DNA from: Brienomyrus brachyistius
Lineage: Eukaryota > Chordata > Actinopteri > Osteoglossiformes > Mormyridae
Direction of reading: 5' to 3'
DNA length: 64,000 nucleotides
NCBI RefSeq assembly: GCF_023856365.1
Contig: NC_064551.1
Span: 4,110,501 to 4,174,500, forward strand
Shown here: positions 49,563-58,331 of the stretch, piece by piece
Layout: every line of letters starts with the position of its first letter
Position numbering within the stretch: position 1 is the first letter of the stretch
Notes under the pieces: model-generated
Told to the model about the DNA's origin: nothing
The model's database searches: none
The model's input: only the letters and a program-made list of their open reading frames with translations
Position numbers and translations under genes: made by a program

Positions 49563-49582
49563 GCTACCAAAGAATGTGCAGT

Positions 49583-49928
49583 ATATGCTGCCTGGTCTCT
49601 GGAATCAGGAGGGCGCAAGAAAGAGCTAAAGGGCTCTTCTCGTTTGTCTGTGTCATCAAAGCCCCGCCCACATGCACATGCCTGCTTTGTGTTGCACTGC
49701 AGACTGTTGAATAAAGACCTTTATCTGGTAGAAAGCTATGAAGAACTTCAAATTTCCACATCACTGGGAGAGAGAGATTTCAGGAAAGCCTGTGAGGAGA
49801 TAAAGAGCTGGGAGCTCGTCAGTGACGGCAGTTAGCCGTTGGGTGGCCTGGCCAGGTCTGGCGGAGCCTGGTGGGGGCCGAGCTGCGTTTTTCCTCTTTA
49901 CCAAAGCTCCCCGGGAAAGGGGGGCCTG
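49583..49928 (+). repeat. Type II spacer repeat block, copy 7
   Basis: Same block as at 5981. A TAG (cagttagcc, near 49833) interrupts the + frame. Confidence 0.5.
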
Positions 49929-50437
49929 TAAATGGCTATAAATTAAAATAGCACTTCACTCTATGAAACATCTCAGGTGTAATAAATGTTGTACTAATCA
50001 GTAACATTACAAGAATATGAAATCTGGGGTAAAGTTAGACCAAAGCACTGCTTATTCTCAAGTGGAATGTTTTACTTAAACTTAAATTGGGCAAATTCCT
50101 AACATATATAATTAGATTCTGGTTAGACTTGATGAGCTTCAAGTCAGTATAAGACGTGCAACGGTCATGTGACATTCAAAATGTTTCCTGTCAGATCTTT
50201 GGTCTTGCTTTCTGATGATTGAAGAGGAATTCCTCTTCAAAAACTGAGAGAGCCAATCAGAGTCGGCATGCTTATTCTGACCAGCTTTCCACAAACACCT
50301 TGGCAAAGTTTGGTCACACTTTGCCCCTTAAGCTGTTACTGCGTCGTGTGACTTGTCCTGCAGAGTTTCTATTCTAACCATTACTGCAGTGCTGCCACTA
50401 TAACACAAGAATGAGAATATTTCTGTATGCATATTGA

Positions 50438-51568
50438 TGTAGCAGGAGAAGGAAACGAGGTGTGTGCCTAATTAAGTTCTGGAGGGGAGTGGCCAATCAG
50501 AGAGGGCGCTCAGACTATAAGGGTTACCCTGGCACTAATGTTCTAGGCTCCTTGTCGGCGGTCACCTTAATTGCCGGATCTCCTGTTCGTCCGCGGACAT
50601 CTTACCTTGGTGTGTTCAGCCCGGTACGGTGAATATTACAAGCTGCAGTAGAACGGTTGACGTTGGGGCTAATATGGCTGGGTTTTGAGTCCTTACCCTT
50701 CTATTATTATAGGGTCCCGTGTGTTGTGGCGTGGGGTTGACAGCTGCTTCATCTCGCGTGGAACTACTGCTGCTCTGCCTAGCGGCGACTGCGCCCTGCT
50801 CTGCCTAGCGGCGACGGCGCCCTGCTCTGCCTAGCGGCGACTCAGCTTTATTTTGCCTTATTGCTGCTGCCTAGTGACATTTGCACCGTTTCGCGCTTTG
50901 CGCTTCCGGTTTGTCCATACTCTGTCTAGCCTATAGCAGGGTGAGTCGCAAGCGGGTCCATAGCTGGGGGCAGGGGGGTGTGCGTGCCCACATGAGTGCG
51001 AGCGGGGGTTGGAGAGTCTGGCTGGTCCCCCGCTTCCTAAGGGTTTGTGTTTTTGTTTTGATTGTATTATGTTTGTTTTGTTGATACATTTGTTCTGTTT
51101 TGAGTGGGATTTTTATTGTGTATTAATGTAATGGTTTTGTATTTTATTTATTTCTTTTAGACTGCAGTGTTTCCTTTGGGTTTTGCGTGATTTTGTTTGG
51201 TTTGCGGTTACGTCTTGTTTTTCCCTCCTCGCTTGTGCCCGCCCGACTCTGGCTGTTCTAGGTCCCGGCGCCCAGCCTTAGATCGGCAGGAAGTGGCTGC
51301 TGGTACGCGGCGGTGCTCCAAGCTTACGGTGCTCGGATTGACTGATTACTCTTTTTATGGTTTTACTGTGTAATAAAAGTGTGTGTGTTCGGAACAACGT
51401 CTCTCCGCTGTTTATGGTGAACGGACCAGTGTGCCTTTGCCCGGGGATAGGGCGATTTAACTTTCTCTGGGTGTAATACCTGGGGTGGCGTAGTCGGACT
51501 AACGTGTGGCTATTGGTACCATTGTTTGGTACTATTTGGCAGTATTTCTCTCACCACCACTCGCCACA
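50438..51568 (+). repeat. 5' LTR of the Gypsy element
   Basis: 1131 bp, beginning TGTAGCAGG and ending CGCCACA. It contains a TATA-like GACTATAAGGG near 50513, a 26-bp tandem repeat (50770-50842, about 2.8 copies) and an AATAAA at 51372-51377 followed by a GT-rich stretch. I noticed two substitutions against the 3' LTR, plus one repeat unit fewer. Confidence 0.95.
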
Positions 51569-51571
51569 TCT

Positions 51572-51589
51572 TGGCGTAGTCGGCAGGAT
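51572..51589 (+). other. Primer-binding site, tRNA-Ser
   Basis: TGGCGTAGTCGGCAGGAT lies three bases after the LTR. Its complement ends GACTACGCCA and matches the 3' end of vertebrate tRNA-Ser (AGA/TGA) as I know it. The untranslated leader then runs to gag at 51809. Confidence 0.85.
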
Positions 51590-51808
51590 CATCTTTCAGC
51601 GGAGACGTGTGTTCCTTTTAATTGAGTTTCTGTAATTTTTGTTTTTTTAGGGTATCGTCAGTTTGGAGAGGCAGAGCAGCAGTTTGTTCCTTGTGGATCC
51701 TTTTGGGTGGCTTGGTGAAGGTTTGCCCAAGATACGGGTTCGCGCAGCTGTAATGATTTGAGCGCTACCATCATCTTGGATTAGCCCAGCCTTGGTTAAA
51801 TTATAGGT

Positions 51809-52867
51809 ATGGCGGAGGAGTTACAGGAATTGAGGGAGCTTGTTTTACAACTGCAAGCTGAGAATGATAGGCTGCGCCAGGAGCCGGTTTCTGTTGCCCC
51901 AGGGCCTAGTGCTAGTGTTAACCCCAGTCACTTTACTGTACCCAGTAGGGGTACCCCTGTAGTCGAACGTTTGGTTCTCGTCCCTAGGGATAGGAAATGC
52001 CCCATTTTTAGAGGGAGAACAGGAATAGGGTTAATGGAGTGGCTGGAGGAAGTGGAGGCCAGTATGAGGGCACGTCATTTGTCCATGGCAGATCAGGCAT
52101 TCTTCTTGTTTGACCATTTGGAGGGCGAGGCAAAGGAGGAGATAAAGTACCGTCCTCAGGACAGAACAGACCCAGTAAAGATAATAGCAGTTCTAAAGGA
52201 ACTGTACGGGTGTACTGAATCCTATGTGTCCTTACAGCAAGCGTTCTTTGCTAGAAGGCAAGAGGACGGGGAGTCTCTTCAGGAGTTTTCCTTGGCTTTA
52301 ATGGGCCTTATGGAGGCTGTAAAACAGCGTGCACCGGCCGATATGGAGAATGCAGATTTGTTGCTGCGGGATCAATTTATTGAACACGTACTAGATGGTG
52401 CTTTGCGCCGTGAATTGAAACAATTAGTGCGCCGGCAGCCTATGGCTACGTTGTTGGATGTCCGAGGGGAGGCTATCAGGTGGGAGCGTGAGGGTTTGCC
52501 CCGTGCTGCACGCGGACGGAGTAGTTCCGTGCCAGCAGTGCTTGGTGTTCAGTATGGGGTTCATGGTGGTCCCCAGGGTGCTGGTAATTCATCCCATTGG
52601 ACTGCAATGGAGGAAGTGAGAGCGTTACTGACGTGTCAGCAGAAGCAGTTGTCTCAGCTCACCCAGAGTGTGGCTCGGTTGCAGAACTCCAGTCAGCGTG
52701 ATCGTGCACCCCAGAAGGATCCAGTAATATGTCGGCGTTGTCAGCAGCCCGGTCACTTCGCTAGGGAGTGTGGTGGTTTGCGCATTCGCTCTGGTAACTT
52801 GCCCCGGCAGAGGATATTCTCACAGCCCAATAGTCAGCCCCATCCGGTGCAGCCGTCGGAAAAGTAG
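51809..52867 (+). CDS. gag: gag (capsid/nucleocapsid) of the Gypsy element
   Basis: A 352-residue structural protein that packages element RNA. It has a Leu/Glu-rich N terminus able to form a coiled coil (residues 1-25), a capsid-like middle (about 60-230, with DRKCPIFRGR and FFLFDHLEGEA) and a CCHC zinc knuckle with Cys308, Cys311, His316, Cys321. The knuckle and capsid resemble the Gypsy-derived PNMA/ZCCHC host genes, so automatic annotation may mislabel it. ATG at 51809. It ends in TAG just after GGAAAAG. The protease frame (-1) is open from 52834, giving an overlap where frameshifting could occur. Confidence 0.88.
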   Translation: MAEELQELRELVLQLQAENDRLRQEPVSVAPGPSASVNPSHFTVPSRGTPVVERLVLVPRDRKCPIFRGRTGIGLMEWLEEVEASMRARHLSMADQAFFLFDHLEGEAKEEIKYRPQDRTDPVKIIAVLKELYGCTESYVSLQQAFFARRQEDGESLQEFSLALMGLMEAVKQRAPADMENADLLLRDQFIEHVLDGALRRELKQLVRRQPMATLLDVRGEAIRWEREGLPRAARGRSSSVPAVLGVQYGVHGGPQGAGNSSHWTAMEEVRALLTCQQKQLSQLTQSVARLQNSSQRDRAPQKDPVICRRCQQPGHFARECGGLRIRSGNLPRQRIFSQPNSQPHPVQPSEK

Positions 52868-53844
52868 TGCCCACTGAACTGGGGGGCCAAAGTTCTGTGG
52901 GGATTGTTTCTGGCTCAAGTAATTTGGGGAATGCCTCCCGGTTAATGTCATCCTGCCCCCACTTGGAGGTAGACATGGGTGGCGTAAGGGTGCCCTGTTT
53001 GGTTGACACTGGATCAATGGTGTCTACTATCACTCAGAGCTTCTTTCAGCAATATTTTGTGCCTTTAGGTCATGAGCGACTACAGGATTGCCGTTGGTTG
53101 GAGCTTCGAGCTGCCAATGGACTAGCTATTCCATATATTGGTTATCTGGAGCTAGATGTTAACCTGTGTGGAAAGTGGATGCTGGGCTGTGGGATACTGG
53201 TGGTCAGGGATCCCCCTGGCAGTTTACCATCTCAATTTCCAGGTATACTGGGTATGAATGTGATTAGGAGGTGTTATCGAGAGTTGTTTTCCCAGCATGG
53301 TGCGTCGTTGTTTGAACAACCTGGCTCGTTTCAGGTCCCTGAACCAGTGGTGCAGGCATTATGTCAGTGTCATGCTCAGGAGTTGGCTCCTCCGGTTTCG
53401 GGTAGGGCCAAGGTCCGGGGTGGGAGGGCCTGTCGCGTTCCAGGTGGGACCATGAAGTTGGTGGCCGCAACATGCTCGGAGCAGCTTTCTGGTAGCACTG
53501 TAATGTTTGAACCTCCAGAGGCTGGTTTGCCTGCTGGGCTTCTTGCTTCCCCGGCATTGGTTCAGGTGCTGCGGGGCACAGTGTACATTTCTGTCATCAA
53601 TGTAGGGGCTACTGATGTGCTTCTCTACCCTCGTACCTTTTTAGGTACCTTAGGTGCAGTTAGCGTGGTGAGCCTCCCTGCTGGAGTCACGGAGGTGCCT
53701 CCGGGGGTACCCACTACGGCATTTCAGGCTGCGACCACAGCCACTATGGATCCAGTGGAGGCTCTGGACCTGTCCTCGCTCCCGGTTGCGACACAGATCC
53801 TAGTAAAAACCCTGCTAAGAATTCGCGTCAGTGTTTTCAGTTGA
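52834..53844 (+). CDS. Protease region of the Gypsy element
   Basis: A retropepsin-type aspartic protease with LVDTGSMVS (Asp47 counting from the GTG at 52867) and ILGMNVIRR as the second flap/hydrophobic element. It lies in the -1 frame relative to gag with no ATG near its start, so it is probably made as a Gag fusion by frameshifting. I give the open frame from its first codon after the upstream stop. It ends at a TGA 14 bp after the RT frame's first start-like codon. Confidence 0.8.
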   Translation, partial: SAPSGAAVGKVVPTELGGQSSVGIVSGSSNLGNASRLMSSCPHLEVDMGGVRVPCLVDTGSMVSTITQSFFQQYFVPLGHERLQDCRWLELRAANGLAIPYIGYLELDVNLCGKWMLGCGILVVRDPPGSLPSQFPGILGMNVIRRCYRELFSQHGASLFEQPGSFQVPEPVVQALCQCHAQELAPPVSGRAKVRGGRACRVPGGTMKLVAATCSEQLSGSTVMFEPPEAGLPAGLLASPALVQVLRGTVYISVINVGATDVLLYPRTFLGTLGAVSVVSLPAGVTEVPPGVPTTAFQAATTATMDPVEALDLSSLPVATQILVKTLLRIRVSVFS

Positions 53845-56800
53845 CGAGGGGGATTTGGGTTGTACAGATCTGATTATGCATGAGATTCCACTACTGGATG
53901 AGGTCCCAGTTAGGCAGCGCTATAGGCGCATACCACCTTCAGAGTACGAGCTGGTGAAAGGGCATATTAATCAGCTTTTGGAAGCTCAGGTGATTACGGA
54001 AAGCAGTAGTCCCTATGCTTCCCCTATTGTTCTGGTCCGGAAAAAGGATAGCAGTTTGCGCTTGTGCGTAGACTATAGGCAGTTGAATAGTAAGACCAGA
54101 AAGGATGCTTTTCCCCTGCCTCGGATTGAGGAGTCTCTTGATGCCCTTACTGGGGCCCGCTGGTTTTCTACTCTAGATCTGGCTAGTGGCTATAATCAAG
54201 TAATGGTGGCAGAGCAGGATCGTCCAAAGACGGCATTCTGTACGCCCTTTGGGCTGTTTGAATTCAATCGTATGCCGTTTGGTTTATGTAATGCTCCGAG
54301 CACGTTTCAGCGGTTGATGCAGAGGATGTTTGGTGATCAACAGGGCCAGTCTTTATTGCTATATCTGGACGATATCGTGGTGTTTTCCTCCACCGTAGAG
54401 CAGCATCTGGAGAGGTTGGAGGTAGTGTTGAACCGTCTCCAGCTGGAGGGTCTCAAGGTCAAACTGAGCAAATGTGCTTTCCTTCAGTCTGAGGTACGCT
54501 ACCTTGGCCATGTGATCTCGAAGGAGGGGGTCTCTACGGATCCAGCCAAGGTAGAAGTAGTGGCTAAGTGGCCGCTTCCCAGTACTGTATCAAGGCTACG
54601 CTCTTTCCTGGGTTTTGCTAGTTACTATAGGCGTTTTGTAGAGGGTTTTGCCAAGTTGGCTGCCCCCCTACATAGGCTGGTTGGAGAGCTTAGTGGCTCA
54701 AAGACCAAGGGGAAGGGAGGACAGGGTCTGATTGAGAGCTGGACTGCAGAATGTCGGGATAGCTTTGAAGCTCTTAAGACCAAGCTCACTACCGCGCCGG
54801 TGCTTGCTTATGCAGATTTTTCACAGCCATTTATTCTGGAGGTTGACGCCAGTTATGGCGGCCTGGGAGCAGTACTTTCACAGGAACAGGACAATAGGGT
54901 CAGACCTATAGCTTTTGCCAGTCGAGGGTTGAGGCCGACTGAGCGAAACATGCAAAACTACAGTTCTATGAAACTGGAGTTTTTGGCATTGAAATGGGCT
55001 ATGACCGAAAAGTTTCGGGAGTACCTATTGGGGCAGAAGTGTGTTGTCTACACCGATAACAACCCATTGAGTCATTTGTCCACTGCAAAACTTGGAGCGA
55101 CGGAGCAACGGTGGGCTGCTCAGCTTGCGGTTTTTGACTTCGAGATCAAGTATCGGTCAGGGAAGAGTAATAAAAATGCAGATGCTTTGTCACGTCAGCA
55201 TCCATCTAGTGCTCAGGGAATGGAAGGTATGGTCCCTGGCACTTTACTCCCTGGGCCCTTACGGCACGCTTTGCAGTCCCATCAGGTTCCCGGGACTCAA
55301 GCGGCAATTACAGTCTTGCCAGGGCATTCTCTGGCTGACATCCGTGCTCTTCAGCAAGCTGACCCCACTTTGAAGGAGGTCTTGGTGTTTTGGAGGCGGA
55401 AGCAGCGCCCCAATTTTGAGGAGCGGAAACAGCTTTCCCAGCCTGTATTGGTGGTGTTGCGGCAATGGGGTCGGTTGGTGGAGAGGGACGGAATTTTGTA
55501 TCGGCAGATCTTTCACCCAGATGGGGGAGAGGTTGAATTTCAGCTGCTGTTACCAGCTGCATTGAAGGAGGAGGTCTTGACACAGCTCCATCAGGAGCAT
55601 GGCCACCAGGGGGTAGAGCGGACCTTGGGGCTTTTGCGTTCACGGTGTTACTGGCCCAGTATGTCTTCAGAGGTGGCTGGTTGGTGTCAGATGTGTGAGA
55701 GATGCCAAGTTGCGAAGGACAATCAGCCGGTGGCTCATAGCTACATGGGGCATCTTTTGGCATCAAAGCCTAACGAAATCTTGGCAATAGATTATACCGT
55801 GTTGGAGCCTGCTTGTAATGGCCTAGAAAATGTTTTGGTGATGACAGACATCTTTAGTAAGTACACCCTGGCCATTCCCACTCGAGATCAACGTGCCTCG
55901 ACCGTAGCGCAGGTTTTGGTTTCGGAATGGTTTTACAAGTTTGGGGTTCCAGCTCGGATTCATTCCGACCAAGGCCGAAATTTTGAGAGCTTGTTGATCC
56001 GCCAGCTTTGTGATCTTTATGGCATTGAACGTTCTCACACTACCCCATACCACCCGGCGGGGAATGGACAGTGTGAAAGGTTCAATAGGACGCTTCATAA
56101 TTTACTTCGCGCGCTGCCGGTGTCTCGCAAGCGGGACTGGCATTCCTGTTTGCCGCAGTTAGTGTACTGCTATAATACAACTCCCCATCAGGCCACCGGT
56201 GAGTCCCCCTTTTTCTTGATGTTTGGCCAGGAGCCTCGGCTCCCAGTGGATTTTCTGCTTGGTAGAGTTCAGGATCCCGGTAGGGGATGTGTTCATGAGT
56301 GGGTCAAGGAACATCAGGCCCGATTACAGGTTGCGGTTGACGGTGCGAGAGAACGGTTAAGGGTGGCTGCAGCCCGTCGGAAAAGGAATTACGATCAGCA
56401 TGTCCGGGATGTTCCTCTGGCTGAGGGTCAGTGCGTGCTGTTGCGGGAGACCAGTGCCAAGGGTCGGCATAAAATTCAGGATTTGTGGGGTTCGGTAATG
56501 TACAAAATCTTACAGGTACCTGATTCTGGCGGCTCCGTGTATACTGTGGCCCCCCTGCATGGTCAGTCTAAGGTAAGGCGAGTTCATCGCAATCTACTGA
56601 AGGCAGTGGTTGGAAGGGACCTTCCTACGGGTGTGGTGGTTAGTTTTCCACCACCAATGGACTCGCCACAGTCAGAGGAGGAGGATTCAGTGGCCGGTGA
56701 TCTGTTGTGTTTAGGGCTGGAAGATCACAGTCCAACTGTGATCTCGTCAGTTCCAGCTTTGGGATCGGTAGCTACTCCACAGGTGACTCGGATACCGGGT

Positions 56801-57052
56801 GAGGTGGAGCCTGTTCACGCTTGTCCAGTGGACTCGACCCTAACCAGGCAACCATCCGCTTCCTCAGTGGACCCACTAGTTGGTAATGTAGATCTTGGTG
56901 GGGTGGCCCTTCGGCGGACAGTACGATCTACTGCTGGCCGGCATTCTAATATCCATCACTTGCCTAGGTCTTTGGGGGAGGTACACGGGGCTGTGCGCTC
57001 TGCAGATACTGCATCTAATGCCATGATTGCTTTGTTTAGGCCCTGGATGTAG
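53819..57052 (+). CDS. pol: pol: reverse transcriptase, RNase H and integrase of the Gypsy element
   Basis: About 1075 codons. Counted from the GTG at 53831: RT about 55-235 with YLDD at 178-181; RNase H about 335-455 (EVDASYGG, TDNNPL, NADALS); integrase with an HHCC zinc finger at about 587-625 and catalytic D654, D713, E749. A conserved tail follows (VRRVHRNLLK). It is uninterrupted by stops. The frame is +1 relative to the protease frame, and the shared segment at about 53819-53844 aligns with the family sequence in both frames, so either programmed shifting or a one-base change separates them. In many relatives protease and RT share one frame. Confidence 0.92.
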   Translation, partial: EFASVFSVDEGDLGCTDLIMHEIPLLDEVPVRQRYRRIPPSEYELVKGHINQLLEAQVITESSSPYASPIVLVRKKDSSLRLCVDYRQLNSKTRKDAFPLPRIEESLDALTGARWFSTLDLASGYNQVMVAEQDRPKTAFCTPFGLFEFNRMPFGLCNAPSTFQRLMQRMFGDQQGQSLLLYLDDIVVFSSTVEQHLERLEVVLNRLQLEGLKVKLSKCAFLQSEVRYLGHVISKEGVSTDPAKVEVVAKWPLPSTVSRLRSFLGFASYYRRFVEGFAKLAAPLHRLVGELSGSKTKGKGGQGLIESWTAECRDSFEALKTKLTTAPVLAYADFSQPFILEVDASYGGLGAVLSQEQDNRVRPIAFASRGLRPTERNMQNYSSMKLEFLALKWAMTEKFREYLLGQKCVVYTDNNPLSHLSTAKLGATEQRWAAQLAVFDFEIKYRSGKSNKNADALSRQHPSSAQGMEGMVPGTLLPGPLRHALQSHQVPGTQAAITVLPGHSLADIRALQQADPTLKEVLVFWRRKQRPNFEERKQLSQPVLVVLRQWGRLVERDGILYRQIFHPDGGEVEFQLLLPAALKEEVLTQLHQEHGHQGVERTLGLLRSRCYWPSMSSEVAGWCQMCERCQVAKDNQPVAHSYMGHLLASKPNEILAIDYTVLEPACNGLENVLVMTDIFSKYTLAIPTRDQRASTVAQVLVSEWFYKFGVPARIHSDQGRNFESLLIRQLCDLYGIERSHTTPYHPAGNGQCERFNRTLHNLLRALPVSRKRDWHSCLPQLVYCYNTTPHQATGESPFFLMFGQEPRLPVDFLLGRVQDPGRGCVHEWVKEHQARLQVAVDGARERLRVAAARRKRNYDQHVRDVPLAEGQCVLLRETSAKGRHKIQDLWGSVMYKILQVPDSGGSVYTVAPLHGQSKVRRVHRNLLKAVVGRDLPTGVVVSFPPPMDSPQSEEEDSVAGDLLCLGLEDHSPTVISSVPALGSVATPQVTRIPGEVEPVHACPVDSTLTRQPSASSVDPLVGNVDLGGVALRRTVRSTAGRHSNIHHLPRSLGEVHGAVRSADTASNAMIALFRPWM

Positions 57053-57112
57053 TGGGTTCTTTTGTTGGCTTGTGTTATCGTCGGGGCGACGATAAAGAGC
57101 TGGGGGGTAGAC
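57053..57112 (+). other. 3' leader and polypurine tract of the Gypsy element
   Basis: A short untranslated stretch ending AAAGAGCTGGGGGGTAGAC directly before the 3' LTR. The purine-rich part is the likely plus-strand primer. Confidence 0.7.
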
Positions 57113-58269
57113 TGTAGCAGGAGAAGGAAACGAGGTGTGTGCCTAATTAAGTTCTGGAGGGGAGTGGCCAATCAGAGAGGGCGCTCAGACTATAAGGGTT
57201 ACCCTGGCACTAATGTTCTAGGCTCCTTGTCGGCGGTCACCTTAATTGCCGGATCTCCTGTTCGTCCGCGGACATCTTACCTTGGTGTGTTCAGCCCGGT
57301 ACGGTGAATATTACAAGCTGCAGTAGAACGGTTGACGTTGGGGCTAATATGGCTGGGTTTTGAGTCCTTACCCTTCTATTATTACAGGGTCCCGTGTGTT
57401 GTGGCGTGGGGTTGACAGCTGCTTCATCTCGCGTGGAACTACTGCTGCTCTGCCTAGCGGCGACTGCGCCCTGCTCTGCCTAGCGGCGACGGCGCCCTGC
57501 TCTGCCTAGCGGCGACGGCGCCCTGCTCTGCCTAGCGGCGACTCAGCTTTATTTTGCCTTATTGCTGCTGCCTAGTGACATTTGCACCGTTTCGCGCTTT
57601 GCGCTTCCGGTTTGTCCATACTCTGTCTAGCCTATAGCAGGGTGAGTCGCAAGCGGGTCCATAGCTGGGGGCAGGGGGGTGTGCGTGCCCACATGAGTGC
57701 GAGCGGGGGTTGGAGAGTCTGGCTGGTCCCCCGCTTCCTAAGGGTTTGTGTTTTTGTTTTGATTGTATTATGTTTGTTTTGTTGATACATTTGTTCTGTT
57801 TTGAGTGGGATTTTTATTGTGTATTAATGTAATGGTTTTGTATTTTATTTGTTTCTTTTAGACTGCAGTGTTTCCTTTGGGTTTTGCGTGATTTTGTTTG
57901 GTTTGCGGTTACGTCTTGTTTTTCCCTCCTCGCTTGTGCCCGCCCGACTCTGGCTGTTCTAGGTCCCGGCGCCCAGCCTTAGATCGGCAGGAAGTGGCTG
58001 CTGGTACGCGGCGGTGCTCCAAGCTTACGGTGCTCGGATTGACTGATTACTCTTTTTATGGTTTTACTGTGTAATAAAAGTGTGTGTGTTCGGAACAACG
58101 TCTCTCCGCTGTTTATGGTGAACGGACCAGTGTGCCTTTGCCCGGGGATAGGGCGATTTAACTTTCTCTGGGTGTAATACCTGGGGTGGCGTAGTCGGAC
58201 TAACGTGTGGCTATTGGTACCATTGTTTGGTACTATTTGGCAGTATTTCTCTCACCACCACTCGCCACA
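57113..58269 (+). repeat. 3' LTR of the Gypsy element
   Basis: 1157 bp, 26 bp longer than the 5' LTR because the 26-bp tandem repeat (57445-57543) has one more unit. Polyadenylation signal at 58073-58078. Ends CGCCACA and is followed by TTGA. Confidence 0.95.
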
Positions 58270-58310
58270 TTGAGGTGGCACTTCTGAAACATTAAACGTA
58301 CAAAAAAAAA
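58270..58310. other. 41-bp spacer remnant between the two transposons
   Basis: Original TAAR spacer (TTGAGGTGGCACTTC...CGTACAAAAAAAAA) left between the Gypsy 3' LTR and the LINE. It matches 44232-44270. Confidence 0.85.
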
Positions 58311-58331
58311 CTCCATCCATCCATCCATCCA

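Larger units (their letters stand above)
48607..50437. other. Spacer 5' of N, left part of the interrupted type II spacer
   Basis: No gene is supported. Dispersed repeat (about 49170-49277), truncated SINE head, type II block and AT-rich sequence up to CATATTGA, where the Gypsy element enters. The right part of this spacer is at 58270-58310 and 61684-62499. Confidence 0.7.
50438..58269 (+). mobile_element. Ty3/Gypsy LTR retrotransposon, recent insertion
   Basis: A complete-looking element: LTR, primer-binding site, gag, protease, RT-RNase H-integrase, polypurine tract, LTR. It is flanked by a 4-bp duplication TTGA (50434-50437 and 58270-58273) within a spacer whose empty version (CATATTGAGGTGGCAC) is seen at 44228. 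The domain order protease-RT-RNase H-integrase places it in Ty3/Gypsy. No env gene is seen. The reading frame changes between gag and protease and again between protease and RT. The near identity of the LTRs argues for recent insertion. Confidence 0.95.

Noticed and set aside
50881..51084. 67-codon ORF in both LTRs
   Set aside because: Identical in both LTRs because the LTRs are copies. There is no domain, and LTRs of this class are noncoding.
55308..55766. 152-codon ORF antisense to the integrase region
   Set aside because: A shadow of a long GC-balanced coding region on the other strand, with no recognisable motif.
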